The notes under the pieces are model-generated. The model saw only the letters and a list, made by a program, of their open reading frames with translations, ran no database searches and was not told where the DNA came from. Below, piece after piece: positions 44,504-57,006 of a stretch of 64,000 nt of DNA (positions within the stretch are counted from its first letter, which is position 1; every line of letters begins with the position of its first letter). Source of the DNA: Juglans regia (Eukaryota > Streptophyta > Magnoliopsida > Fagales > Juglandaceae); assembly GCF_001411555.2 (NCBI RefSeq), contig NC_049908.1, positions 29,116,724-29,180,723 on the forward strand, read 5' to 3'. A program made the translations under genes and the position numbers.

Positions 44504-47500
44504 GAGCATCCACATTGGCTTCTTCAAATAACATTTCATCTCAAAATTTAACTAATTTTATCAATAGTTGGCCCACATTGAATTAGCCAAACACTTTTCA
44601 TCTTAAATATTATCTACAGTAATTTCATATTTTTCTTCAAAGATGAAAAGCACTGTTTCACCTCCAAATTCATTGTTTATTAATTTCGGTTATCTCTCTC
44701 CCGCGATTCTTTCTCTTTCTTCTTCCCTCTTCCTCTCCCGCGTTTCTTCTTCTCTTCTTCCTTCTCTTCTTCCCTATTTCTCTCTCGCGCTCCGTTCTCT
44801 TCTTCTAATTTTTTTTTTCTCTTCTTCTCTTCTTTCCTCTCCCGCGTCTCTTCCTTCTTTCTCTTCTTCTAGTTTTTTTTTCTCTTCTTCCCTCTTTCTC
44901 TTCTTCCCCATTTCTCTTCTTCCGCAACCATTCTCTCCCGCAACGGCACTCTCCAGCATGGTACAGTGGCAGCTTTTCTCCAGCACGACAAGCACACGGT
45001 AAGATTCGAAACCCTAGCCGAATTTTCCCTCTTGATTTTTATTGTTTGGGTTTGATTTTGTTGATGTTGTTTGGGTTTTATTCGAAATCCTAGCCTTGAT
45101 TCTACTCTTGATTTTATTGTTTGGGTTTGATTTTGTTGATGTTTGGGTTTGATTTTGTTGATGTTGTTTGAGTTCCCCGAACTGTCGATTGAATTATTTG
45201 GAGTGTGGGCTGAGCTTCTTAATTCCCCTGAAGTTTGAAACATGGTCTCGGGTAGTTTGAAACATGTTTGTAATTATGGTCTCGGGTACTTTCTGAGATC
45301 TCGTTTGTCTTCATGTTTGTAAAGAATAGGATACCAAAATGTGAGGAGTGTGTTAAAAGAAGCAAGGAAAAAAAATTGGATGCTGAAATACGCAGGCATT
45401 CCATCCAGAATTTCCCTTCTCTCCACCATGTATTGTCGGATCATTTGCTGGTCCTTTCTTAGGGAAACAAGTCTCTCTCTCTCTGCTATGATTGTGTTTG
45501 TGTAGCACTGAAACTATGAAAATCTAAGAAGATGAACAAAAGAAAAAACTAATTAGGAAGATGCAGTATAGAGACCAAGAAAGTGGGATTGAAACAGAGA
45601 GATGCTCAAAAGTAAGCACCAAAAAATATTACCAAATAGCTACAACATAGTTACAAACAGAAAGGGAAGAGGAGGAAAAGAGACCCAAAAAAGAGGGAAA
45701 ATGAAATCTGCCCATTGGATGTAGTCATCTAATCAAAATTCTTTTTGAGGAGCTTAATCTCAACCCATATAGGGAAAACTAAATGGCATCGGTAATGGAT
45801 TTGCTCTATTGAAAAGGGAAAGTCAAGTATAGTTGAAGTGCATGAAATGACCTTTAAAAAGCTACAATCTAAAAAAAAAAAATGAAAACAAAATATATGG
45901 GAAATCCTTTAGGTACAAGTCATGTTGTTTCAGATATAACATATTGGAACATATTGGAACATATTGGAAATCCTTCAGGCTGATATATGGGAAATCCTTC
46001 AGGCTGATATAAAATATTGGAACATCATTTCAACTCAAAAGCTTAAGCCTATAGTTTCAGATATATTTATGCCATAAAATGATTATATACCCAACTGATT
46101 ATATACCTCGATAAAATCATCAAATCAGAAAAATAAGTTCATGAGAATAAATTATCGAGGAGCAAAATAGCACTAGATTCAATTTACTTCCATCTAAACA
46201 ATAAATGAAGCTAAGCATGCCAACACATGTACCACAGTGCTAAGTGAATCCTTCAATGATCAGTTCCATTTTTCTGAATAGTTGGTCAGCTCATTCGAAC
46301 GTATTTCTTGTTTGTAAATGTTAGCCCTGCTTGTAATGTTTAATATACCTGTTTTTTTTTTTAAATCAAGTATTGTCTTTAAGCAATGGTTTGATTAGAC
46401 CTGCTTGCATGAGATTATGTGTGAATACTTGAGATTGTGGTTGCTGTTCAATAGCAGTATGTGCTTGAGTCTAGTCCTGATTTTTTACAATTATACTTGA
46501 ATCAAGGATGGCCACCACATTTAATGAAGACCCCTTCTTTACCACTCTATTGCAAAGTGGTGAACAAGGGAGATCCACAACCGTAATGACTAGAAGCCAT
46601 GATAATGTAGGACTCCAAGCAACACTATTGGAAGGTGAAAAAAGGCCACTTAATAAGAAAACACAACGAGGTGTGTCTTTCACAGTAGAGGAGGACAATC
46701 TCCTCGTGTCGGCTTGGCTCAATATTAGCATGGATGCTATACGGGGGACGGATCAAAAATATTCTCAAATGTGGGAGAGAATTAGCAATTATTACAATGA
46801 GCATAAAAATACTAGCATGGCAAATCATTCTGGGGGGTCATTGACCAATCAATGGTCGGTGATCCAAAAATGCACAAATAATGAAGGAGCTAAAATCATG
46901 TACAGAGAGACTGAGAAGGCCACATACAACATGGAACATTGTTGGTGTCTATTGAGACACCAACTAAAATGGCAGCAACACGTGTCCATGTTGTCAACTA
47001 GAAGGAAACCGCATGGGAAACGCCCTGCTATGGCGGAGTCGACTCCACTAGGAGACGACACAATAGATGACAACATAGACGTCATTTTTTAGAGGCCTCC
47101 AGGCAAGAAGATTGAGAAAGAAAGGGAGAGAAAAAGAAAGGCTGCAGAATCTTACAATGCAGAATTTGTTGAGGCCTTAACTTGCATGGCAAATGATAGA
47201 GCTGTTTTCATGTCTGAAAGAAGACAAGTGACTAGTAAATTGGAAGTTGATAGGGCTCAATTACTAGTGGAGAAAAAAAGGAGAAATGATGCAGAGAATA
47301 GAAAGATCGATATGGATATAATGAAGATGGATCTTGCTGGCATGAATGGAATGCAACGAAAGTATTTCTTGAATCTTCAAAAAGAGGTTTTTGAGAAATC
47401 AAAGAAGCGATTTTCATCTCCATCTCAATCTTCATCTTTTGAAGATGTGTAGCCTTTTGTTGGTGGGGAGTTTTGGGGTTGTAACCTATGCTATTTTGTG

Positions 47501-47927
47501 ATTTTTTGTTATTTTGGATTACAAATATGGGTGTGATGTTCATAGTTTTATATGTTGGTTACCACCCTATTCATTACTCTTATTTTGCATTAGTTGGTGA
47601 TGATGTTTGTGAGAATTGACTTGGTTGCATTGAAGATCGATATAATTATTTTGATAATATTGATATCGTGTGATGAAATTTTGTTTATTGGATTGTGAAA
47701 ATGAATATGATTGTTGGAGATTATAGGAGGTTATGAAAATAGAATTAATTAAAAAATAAAAATTAATTAGAAAAATATAAAAATATAAAATAATAATATT
47801 TTATTATTATAGAGTGTGATGACTAATCCAATATAGACTTTAAGTTTTGAATGGTTAGCTAAAAGTGAAAAAGTTACATATTCTTCAAAATTTGAAGAAT
47901 AAAATAGCCAATCCAATGTCAATGCTC
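44504..47927 (+). mobile_element. PIF/Harbinger-type element H3 with Myb/SANT-like ORF
   Basis: Target duplication TAA at 44501-44503 and 47928-47930. The left end is GAGCATCCACATTGGCTTC; the right end reverse-complements to GAGCATTGACATTGGATTGG. Size 3424 bp. The left third is CT-rich (leader-like). The right third carries the Myb/SANT-like frame 46508-47452. Termini and 3-bp duplications match H1, H2 and H4 in this window. No DDE transposase was found, so it would depend on one in trans. Confidence 0.8.
46508..47452 (+). pseudogene. Myb/SANT-like (NAM-associated) transposon ORF
   Basis: The frame MATTFNEDPFFTTLLQ...RGVSFTVEEDNLLVSAWLNI has the SANT-like helix set of proteins often labelled 'glutathione S-transferase T3-like' or 'NAM-associated C-terminal', which are ORF1-type products of plant Harbinger elements. 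The usual segment between the trihelix (SLTNQWSVIQ) and YNMEHCWCLLRHQLKW is shortened. After KRPAMAESTP...IDVIF a TAG at 47090-47092 interrupts. The same frame then continues RPPGKKIEKERERKRK into a coiled, charged C-terminus ending SSPSQSSSFEDV (stop 47450-47452). In related proteins this is one continuous frame, so the stop is probably a nonsense change. Confidence 0.72.
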
Positions 47928-47930
47928 TAA

Positions 47931-49860
47931 GATGGAGCTATAACATTTCTACTCCTTCTAAAGGTGAGTAGTGTCTATGCCCTTCATCCCAGAGGGAGAA
48001 GCTCTCCTGATCTCCTGTAAGCTTCTCTATCGGCCAAAAAGTTCAACCGCCTGATCACCTCAGGCAGTCAACTCCAGGGTGGAGTAAGGAGCTCCAGCTC
48101 CTCCATTCTGACCCCTCCCCCACTGCCAAGCCCGACTACAATCCCTCCCTCTTCTCTTTTCAGCTTTCCTTCCTCATTTCATGGGTTTTGCTCTCATTTT
48201 TTGTTGAAATTGGTTCTTAAGATTTGTTGTCACCCATCCTTACCAACGTACACATCTCATACCATCAGAATCATCTCCTCCCGATCAGCCAAAAACCATT
48301 AGCTTCCATCATTTCCACCGGCACTGTAAGCCATTGGCCCCACTGAAAGCAGCCCTTTTCTCTATCAACCCTTTTTCATCTTCCTTCCCTTCATTTTTCT
48401 TATAGTCGCTCTTTTCTTCATTCTTTTATTCCATAGCTTTTGTGCAGGTTTTGGAGGGTGTCTGGAAGGTAGATCCACTAATGTCCTCTGACTGTAGCAA
48501 CTCCACCCCGTGGCTATGGAAGAGAGAGTAGATCCAAGAATACATAGGACATATTGATTGAAGATTTTCAACAATCGTCTCAACGCAATCAAAATCAGTG
48601 TGCACCTTCCTATTGTTGGATCCACCCAAAATAGATGACTCAAAGCAATCCATTATTCCACATATAAGCATCTTCAAAGCAGCCAACTATACTGGAACTT
48701 TTAATTAGTACCATCTACCAGTTTGTTTTAGTTTCTTGCGTTATATCTACTATTTGGGGTGTATGTTGGGGGATCCAAAGCCACTCCTTATGTACTAACC
48801 TTTCCACTAGTAATACTAATTATCTTGCTCATTAAAAAAGGCAACTAGTGCTTGATCCATCTTGGTTTCACGTCAATCTTACTGTTTTAGTAATTACCTC
48901 AGACAAGTAATCACCATGGAAACTACATATGGAATTTTTGAAGTCCATGGAAGTTACTCATAGTTCCAAGCACATCCTTGATTGGCAATTTCCTAATTAG
49001 TTACCTGATCAAATTGATTGATATGAAAAATTTAAGGAACTCCATCTCCAACAAAACATTGTGAAGGAAACCTACCAATATATAGGAAACATACAATGCC
49101 TTATTTGCTCATCCATTAGGCTTCAAATCTTCTATTATCATGGCATGCAGCATAAACGACACAAAATGAAGCAGCCATTCCATTTAGATGCAATGGAAAA
49201 AAAAACATGTACTTATTTGTGTATTTAAAAAAAGAAATAACAACAAAGAAGATGTTCAGATGATGGCAAAGTAGCAGGATCATCTGATTTCGAACTGGGT
49301 ACATGGAATCCACGAGATGAAGAACTCAAATGAACCCCTTTCATTAACACCTAAGGGGTTAAAAACTTTATAAAACACAATGCATGCAATGATCCATCTA
49401 ATGTTAAAATTTTATTCAAACCGTCACATAAGCTAGCAGGAAGCCAACAGCCCACACAAATCACTCTTTCAACCAGAGCTGTAAAATCACTAGTTGAATC
49501 TTCAACGCATCATTCAATGTATTGGTCCAAGAACACGGAAGCTACAGCTTGAACCATGTATTCTGTAAAGGAAAATGATACTATGCCCCCTGAGTTTGCC
49601 CCCCCAATTTGATCCCTCATGTAATTTATTTTATTTTTAATATTTGTTTGTACTTAATACTTAAGGAAGTGACTATTACTGTATTGGTATTTTTTTATTT
49701 TCTAAAAATGTTTAAACATATTTAAAAAATGTTCGAAATAAAAAGCAAAAAAAAAAATGCAATTTGCACTAGGGGACGCACCAAGTGAGCAAACTTGGGA
49801 GGCATAGTAGCACCACCCATCTGGAAAATCTGGCACCTAATTTCTTTTCTACAGACTGAT
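47931..49860. other. intergenic, no gene identified
   Basis: No domain-bearing frame. 48360-48690 holds an 86-codon minus-strand frame that I could not relate to any family. The rest is ordinary non-coding sequence. Confidence 0.35.
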
Positions 49861-49891
49861 TATGAGTGTGGGCCGCAACTCTTTACTAATT

Positions 49892-50015
49892 TTTTTTTTT
49901 TATGAGTAAACAATAGTATTAATAGGATAGGCATAGCCCAAGTACACAAGATGATATACAAGAGATAAGACCTATCTAGGTTACAGTAGTGGAAACAAGA
50001 AAAACATGTAAATTT
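49892..50015 (-). mobile_element. very short LINE 3' end with target duplication
   Basis: Flanked by ACTCTTTACTAATT at 49878-49891 and 50016-50029. It contains a T run, then GGCATAGCCCAAGTACACAAG and GATATACAAGAGATAAGACC, the same 3' UTR as the LINE at 41523-42505. Only about 120 bp of the 3' end was copied. Confidence 0.82.
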
Positions 50016-50029
50016 ACTCTTTACTAATT

Positions 50030-51270
50030 GTAAGGAAATCTCACATCGTGTAGCCTGCTGTTCTTCTTTCAAGATTGTATTCTCTACCAGGATTGCATGT
50101 TATGTCCGACTAACCAAAGCATTGGATCCAAAAATGACATGATGATGTAAAATTTATTTCCACCAGGTAAGGAGGATTCTTCATTTTCTTTTAAAATGCT
50201 AAAAAAGCCCCAAGTCTCCCCGAAAATGGGCACCATTTGCATAACTATAAAAATCAATTTCCGAATTTGACCCGCCAAAAACACTTATGGCATCATTTAC
50301 TAATCCCCTTACGAGTAATAACAACACTAATAAAATCAATTTTTTTTATCTAAATAAAATTTTTGAAAATTGCTCTGTATAGAATCAACAACATCAACAG
50401 TAAAATAACAATACTAAATATTGAGATCTTCGAGATATAGATGCTTTCTTAACAAGAACAACATAAAAATTGGGATAAAAAGGAAAGAACCCATCAAGTG
50501 CAGCGACTGTAATTATTAAGAACAACAAAATAAAACCCATCACTGAAATCAGTACCACAGACCAAGCATTCACTGAGAAGACCCAAAAATCCAACCCCAA
50601 ATCATATAGAATAAAGTTGGGCATTCAAAAGCATATTCTTTTATCGAGGTATATGTATAATTATGTATGCTCTTACTTAATAGGGGAAGCCATAAGAGAT
50701 GTACGGAGCGGAGATTGTTAGCTGCACTGGCGATCTTCTCGGCGGTTCTGAAAGATTCTACAACCAGAAAATCTAGGGGATTTTCTTTTTCACGAGGCTG
50801 GCTTTTGTTATGGATAAAGAGCTGGGGTTGGAACTTGGAACTGGTCACTAGAACGCTACTTCTGGGTTCAAAACTTCAAATGTTCGGTCCGGGTGGTGAA
50901 GACACCGTGAAGTTTTGAGTCTTTGACCTTTGAGGGTTAGACAAAATTTTGCCACGCGTCACGATCATGGTACTATATTAGTTTTGGCATGTCTCAAAAA
51001 TATATTTTTCAAGGAGATTAATTAATTTTAATTTTTTTTTCACAACTCAAATTGTGCTTTCAAAATTAATTCAGACCTTCATTCATTGTATCATATTTTA
51101 AATAATGAAATAATTACTCCCATCTCATATCATCTAGAATAGTCTTCTATAAACAAAATAATTAAGAGTGGATATTTAAAGATTCGTTAAGAAAAAGAAC
51201 GTGTACGTACAATATTTTGTTTTAATTTTTAATATAGAATATGTTTTCACTCGAGGGAGAAAATAATTTT
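50030..51270. other. intergenic, possible promoter region
   Basis: A 92-codon minus-strand frame (50848-50570, MTSSKFQPQLFIHNKSQPRE...) has ordinary composition but no recognised domain. I treat it as unproven. Confidence 0.25.
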
Positions 51271-51273
51271 AGA

Positions 51274-51600
51274 GTGTGTTTAGATGTTGAGTTGAATTGA
51301 GCTCTTAATTAATAGTAGTGAATTGAGATGATAGAGTAAATTTTGTGAGGTCTACCTAAGATGAGTTTAAATACATTTGAATAATAAGATGAATTTAGAT
51401 GTATTTATAGAAAGTTAAAAAAAAAATATAAATTCCACGTATAAAGAAGTATTGAATTGAAAAAATTTATATGTCCCACGCGTAAAGAAATTTTGAGTTA
51501 AGATAAATTTAATAATTTGAGAGTTAGATATTTAAATGTTAGATTTAATTTAAAATTAGACTCAATTGAGTTGAACTCATATAAATTTAACAACTAAACG
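51274..51600 (+). repeat. MITE family B, copy 3
   Basis: Starts GTGTGTTTAGATGTTGAG and ends TTTAACAACTAAACG. It aligns along its length with 566-1099 (minus the nested insert) and 15895-16192. Confidence 0.6.
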
Positions 51601-52451
51601 GAATTAATGGAAAATAAGTAATTGATTTGTATAATGGTTTGGAATAAGAACACCTCCTCTCTCACGGATTGTGGTGATCTAAAAGATGCCAGCACATCTT
51701 AAAAGATACGAGGCCCCTTGTATGCACTCTACCGGGATCGTCCACAACTTTAATAATGTTTCTTTCATTCAGATGACAATACTCCTAATATTAACAACTT
51801 GAGCAACTGTTCTTTTTTACTAATACAAGTAACAAACTGAACCACTGCTATTCACCAGATATGAGATTAGATTGCATGGGTAAAGCTGGGGAAGAAGGAG
51901 ACATCATCTCCATAATACGCATAAAAACTACTGTTTCATTTGTGCTCATCGAAGGTGGAAGAAACCAGAAAAAAAGAGGTTTGTAAACAAGAAAGAACAC
52001 CAGCTCAATCAAGATTCTCTGACATTTCAAGCATGCCATATAAAGAAAGACTGCTTATCTTGAGCTCAAATATTGATTGCACTTTCTTATGACTAGCATC
52101 TCTCTCATAAGAAAAACATCAATGAAAAGAATAGGAATTGGACATGGAATCAGCCATGATGCTAATGCTAAAATCAATGAAAAGGCATATATACCACAAA
52201 GAATAAGTGGGTAAAGCATTAGCTTTGGTTATCTACATCATCACCTACTTTAACCAGAACAAACTAAATATAAAACAGAAGATACAAACTTTGAGAAGAG
52301 AAGGCAGGAAAAGTGAAAGTCAAGCAACTACACTGATCTTTTCCTATAAAACATTTAAATGGCCACCTTCACCATTCTAGTTTTCAACAAGCACCCAGCG
52401 ACAAATTAAAAAGAAGCAAATTTACACTTCTCAACTTCTATGCTGCAGCTA

Positions 52452-53213
52452 CTAATGATCTGAAGGCGATTGCTGTTGCTCTGGTGCCTGTTGCCACATC
52501 TGTTGAGCCATATAGGGATGTGGCTGTTGAGCGTACATAGCTGGGTCCATTGCAGGCTTACCCATGATCATCCCAGGAGTCCCAACTGGTGGTGCATGAT
52601 GAGGTGGCATATAGCAATAAGGGAGAGCATCAGCATGCCCCCCAACAGGCATTGTTCCTCTAGGGATTGATGCAAGTACTTCATCTTTCAGATCCTCCCT
52701 TGGCACAATGTCAACTAAGAAATCAAATATATCAGTCCTAGTGATTGCCGCTGCAATGTCATTCTTTTGAAGTGTCCTCCTTTTGTTCTCTTCTGTGTGA
52801 TTCCAAGATCGCAATGTCAACTCCAAGATGAACATTTCGCATGCCCTGGCAAATATTACTGGTGCCTCAGCTGATATCATTCTTACATCCTCATCAGCTT
52901 TCATAATCTTCTTTATCCTTGCTAAAGGAAGGCTATGGTTCTTGAAATCGGTTACCTTCTCGATTTCTTGGTACTGATTTGCCCAAAAAGATTGGAGTTG
53001 TTGCTGAAGTTGCTGTTGTTGTTGCTGGTGGATATGCTGATAAGCAAGTTGGTGTTGTGCAAGCTGAACTCCAGCAGGCTGAGCCCCAACAGATGGATGA
53101 GTCAGCTGCCCGGTCATTTGGTTCGTCTGATATGGGTTAATGGCATATGGCAATTGGGATCCACCACCAACTGCTCCCATTGGTGGGGGCTGGCTATGCC
53201 CTTGCTGATCCAT
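52452..53213 (-). CDS. NF-YC9: NF-YC transcription factor subunit (NF-YC3/9 type)
   Basis: 253 aa, one coding exon. NF-YC pairs with NF-YB through a histone fold and, with NF-YA or CONSTANS-type partners, binds CCAAT promoters in the nucleus; NF-YC3/4/9 act in flowering, light and ABA responses in Arabidopsis (family knowledge). The N-terminus [20 protein letters not shown] and a Q-rich stretch ([18 protein letters not shown]) precede the histone fold at about residues 92-172. That fold contains [60 protein letters not shown] and FLVDIVPRE. The C-terminus is rich in P, M and Q. The start chosen is MDQQ, not the in-frame ATG 7 codons upstream (MLFSWIR), because a splice acceptor (TTATTTAG) at 53224 lies between them. 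Non-coding leader exons are predicted at 55078-55119 and about 55300-55390. Confidence 0.95.
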   Translation of the reverse strand: MDQQGHSQPPPMGAVGGGSQLPYAINPYQTNQMTGQLTHPSVGAQPAGVQLAQHQLAYQHIHQQQQQQLQQQLQSFWANQYQEIEKVTDFKNHSLPLARIKKIMKADEDVRMISAEAPVIFARACEMFILELTLRSWNHTEENKRRTLQKNDIAAAITRTDIFDFLVDIVPREDLKDEVLASIPRGTMPVGGHADALPYCYMPPHHAPPVGTPGMIMGKPAMDPAMYAQQPHPYMAQQMWQQAPEQQQSPSDH

Positions 53214-53223
53214 TCTGATCCAA

Positions 53224-55390
53224 CTAAATAACAAAAAAGTTTATGCCTCTGCTTTAAATTGCATAGAAGGTAAGAGTCAGGCACATCTTTTGTAACACAT
53301 AGAAAGTATACTGCAGTTGTTATTCAATATAAAATGCATGAATGATTATTGCACCATCAACTACAAGTCAACACAGTAACAGAGCACATAAAGTCTAATT
53401 TTATGCTACCAAATATGTCTGAGAAAGAACAACCTAAGATTTGATTAGGGTTCATCAAATTATAAGAAAAATCGTCAAACTAAAGCAGAACCTCTTGCTT
53501 TATAATTCTGAACCCAGTAATAATTAAAGGTAGAATTAAAAGAAACAAGCTCTTCAGATCAGGGAAATAAACACCAATTATATCATACAAAGGGCAATAA
53601 CGAGTCAGAAATTCATCCCCAACGAGCAAAAACATGATATAAAAAGGGCCTTTCTACACCTTCATTTCAGACCAGGATGAACTTCCCTCAGAAAATCTAT
53701 GTCTTACACCAGCTTCACATGAGGTATGCTTCAAGCACATATTATAACATTGGTTCCAGAACAGTTTATTCTCTAATAAGAACCTATGAAAGCCTTGCAT
53801 CAAGTTTTCTCACATGACAAGACCAAGATTCTAGTTTGATAATCTGGGCCCTAGAAACTTCTGCACACATATGAAAGTTCACGTCAATTGAAAGAATGTC
53901 CTAATGATAACAAATAGAACATGAAAATAAGTAGCTTGATGGTATAGCCATAGGCAGCCCTGTTGGATATTTTGAGGAATACAAACTCAAGCAAACCCAG
54001 TTGAAACACTCGCCAAAAAAAATCATGCAGAATTCCAGGAGTAATGCTAAATGATTCCTTGCTCATCACAAAGCCAAGGCCCAAACCAGTAGCCTTACAA
54101 CTTGATTAAATTCTTATATATCTGAACACCCACATATTTAAAGGCACTTGGTACCACCCCAAAATTTCTCGAGATCTGATATAGAGCAAACAGCTCCATC
54201 AATGAGGATTTTCCATCCCTGCATTTTACAACTTTCACAAAACTTTTCATCTTATCTCATCTAATCATTACAACTTTCTCAAATTCTCACACAAAATATA
54301 ATAAACAATCAACTTTTTTAAATCTCAAAACAAAAATAATATTAAAAAAATATATTCTAACAATATTTTATTCAACTTCTAACTTTTATCTCAATTCATC
54401 TTATCTTATCTGCGAAAACAAACGAGACCTAAATGTTTGACAGCTATGTAATTTAATAAGACGTTTATATGTTCTTGTAAGCCCAATTTTTGCTCTCACG
54501 CACAGATTTTTCTCTAAAAGAAGACCAAGTTTTGTTCTTTCAACCAAAAAGTTCACCATAATCAAGAAACTTGTTTTCAAAATGACTAGGACTCTTTTCC
54601 TGTCTACTTATCAAAATGACTATAAAAAATAGCATTAGTATCATCATGTTAAAATTTCAGAGGGAAGAAACCGAATCGAAAGGGTAAACACTAGGCACAA
54701 TTACCATATCGTCTCCAAGCTAAGTTGTAAGAAGAAAAACATATTATAACAAAAAATAATAATGAAAAGGAAAAAAAAAAAAAGGCAGAGTAACTAGACA
54801 ACAAAGAGAAGCAGACGATTTTATGATGAAATTAACGCTGATAATTAGTAATTACATAGCTATTGAATCCAGCAACACAAAGCTACAAGATTTAGCAGTG
54901 CAACACCCCCCCACCCCCCCTCTTTCTTTCCCTCCCAAAAAAAAAGTAATAAAAATAGATATTCCTAATAAATGTGAGAAAAAGAGCGTGTCGCAAAGAA
55001 TATGCACAAGCAAACATGCATACGCTATATATATGTGCATGTATAATGTATATATAGAAAGAGAGAAATTCGATACCCTTTTCAGACGGGCGTTCCTCTG
55101 CTTTGCAAGAATGAGGCCTGAAAGGACAAAGAAAAAAAGTACATCAGAAAAGCTTCACAGAGATCCGTTCTATGTATGCATTCAAGTCGAAGCTAGTTTT
55201 GGGGATTTTTCCGTAGCCAAACGATCACAAATTTCTTTATCTGAAATATAGTGTTCGTGAAAAAAAATAATTGAAATCCTAGAAATGTTTAGATTGTTTC
55301 CTGGGTACGAACGAACCTAGGAGAGGAAGGAACAAAGAAACGAAAAGGTCTGTTTTTGCGATTCTGAGTTGCATTGTCGGGAGTCGGAAT
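53224..55390 (-). other. predicted 5'-UTR introns and leader exons of NF-YC
   Basis: On the minus strand, an internal non-coding exon 55119-55078 is bounded by TTTCAG and GGTATCG. A pyrimidine-rich likely first exon ends near 55315 (TCTCCTAG|GTTCG). The large intron 55077-53224 contains a family A MITE (54247-54428) and no coding sequence. 5'-UTR introns are common in plant NF-YC genes. Positions are inferred from splice signals only. Confidence 0.45.
54247..54428 (+). repeat. MITE family A copy in the NF-YC leader intron
   Basis: Contains the family core (acaaaatataataaacaatcaac, aacaatattttattcaact) and ends AAACAAACGAGACC. Confidence 0.6.
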
Positions 55391-55399
55391 CCATTAACT

Positions 55400-57000
55400 T
55401 TTATGGGTGCCTTTCTGACAATGTTGCCCTTCGTTAAAATTCCATTTTACCATTGGTTTTTTTTTTTTTTTTTAATTTACCATTGGTTTTTATTGCTATT
55501 AGTTTTTGACAGGATGTTTTTTGTTTCAAATAGCATTTGAGAATCAAACTATAAATCCAATTAATAATTTTATTTGAAAATCTTTACACTACATACCGTT
55601 CACGTAATATAATTTAATTTTAAAAATAAATTTATATAGTGTATAGTATAAAAACCTTCAAATAACATTACTCGACTGTATCATTTTATTTATTTTTCAT
55701 TTATCTCAATGGTTATAATTGAAGGTAAGTCTGAAATGTTAGTTTGTGATAGTTTGAAGATGTAATATGTCAATTTTTATATTTTTTTAATGCAAAATGA
55801 AGAACTTATGTATAATTTAAAGGTGAAAGTTTTGTTTATCCAAAAGTTTTTCAAATACTTGGAATGGGATTTCTTGATTGGATATGTTATATATCACATT
55901 CACTCTTATTTTATTACTAAGACGTGATAAAGGTTAAATAACAATATAATGGTCATATATTAGGCTAAGTTAGTGACCAGTTTGGCAAACCAACCAAACT
56001 AAGCTCGGATAAGCATGAAAGCATAGGCCAGTAATTACCATTTGAGTACAACCAATCAATGGCCAAAAATTTATGATTCTAGGCATTTTATGTCTTAATC
56101 CATTATATTTAAAAAAATTATTCTCATCAGCCATTATTCACTCTCACACCACTATTCAGAATAAAATTATAAGTGTGAAGTGTGAGAATGAATAGTAACT
56201 GATACATAATATTCCTCGACCGTATATTTTCTGAGGAAAAACCAATCCGGCTAGCATGTGTACATTTGTCAATTTCTTATTCCTACCATGTTCTATTCAC
56301 TCAATTTTTAAAGGTAACATTTGCTTCAAAACTTGGTCTACAATTTCAATATATTTTACTACTTTTTATTGTATTTTAATTGCTTATCTATTTATAATAT
56401 ATAGTTTGTTTTCATCCACGTCAGCATCTCTCATCTTCTCTCACATAATTCGTGTCACAATGGCCGGGACCAATCCACTGTGATAGTAGTTTGCAACAGC
56501 AACTTCACTCGTTGGAACAGTTTCACATTGGAACCATTAGCGAAACTTGGCTTACAGAAGAAAGCCAGCACCAGACAGCTATCCAAACCATAAGTCTGCC
56601 AATTAAAATACCATGTTTTAAATAGCAATGGAGGTTTTATATGGCTATAAAGGTCTGCAGAAACAAACTTGTACATGGGTTTCTAAATTTTGCTTTGCTA
56701 ATTTTTGTTCTTTCTGGCTTCAAATTTCGTAACGCTTAACCAATCTTGGTTTATATATAAAAAGCCTCTCCAGCATCTAAGGTTTGTGGGTATGTCTGAT
56801 GGGAAATAGGGAAGAAGTCCTCTCAAGCAAGAACAAGAAATCTATAACTACCAATAATATTTTTGTGGGTCTAAAATTTCCAGCAATATTCGTTTTCTAA
56901 AAAACATGTAACTTTGCCTGCTTTGGCCTACTAATTCAGCTGAACATTAAAGGTCCATATAAAAAAAGGGCAGAAGTTATAACAATAACATACACAAGAC
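55400..57000. other. NF-YC to SPCS3 spacer
   Basis: AT-rich, no supported gene. It probably includes the NF-YC promoter and the SPCS3 3' UTR. Confidence 0.4.
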
Positions 57001-57006
57001 AAAATC

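Noticed and set aside
44643..45002. 119-codon S/F/L-rich frame
   Set aside because: Encoded by a CT-rich low-complexity leader of element H3.
48365..48686. 86- and 92-codon minus-strand frames
   Set aside because: Briefly looked like an RNase H-type segment, but the catalytic pattern is absent and no neighbouring LINE parts fit.
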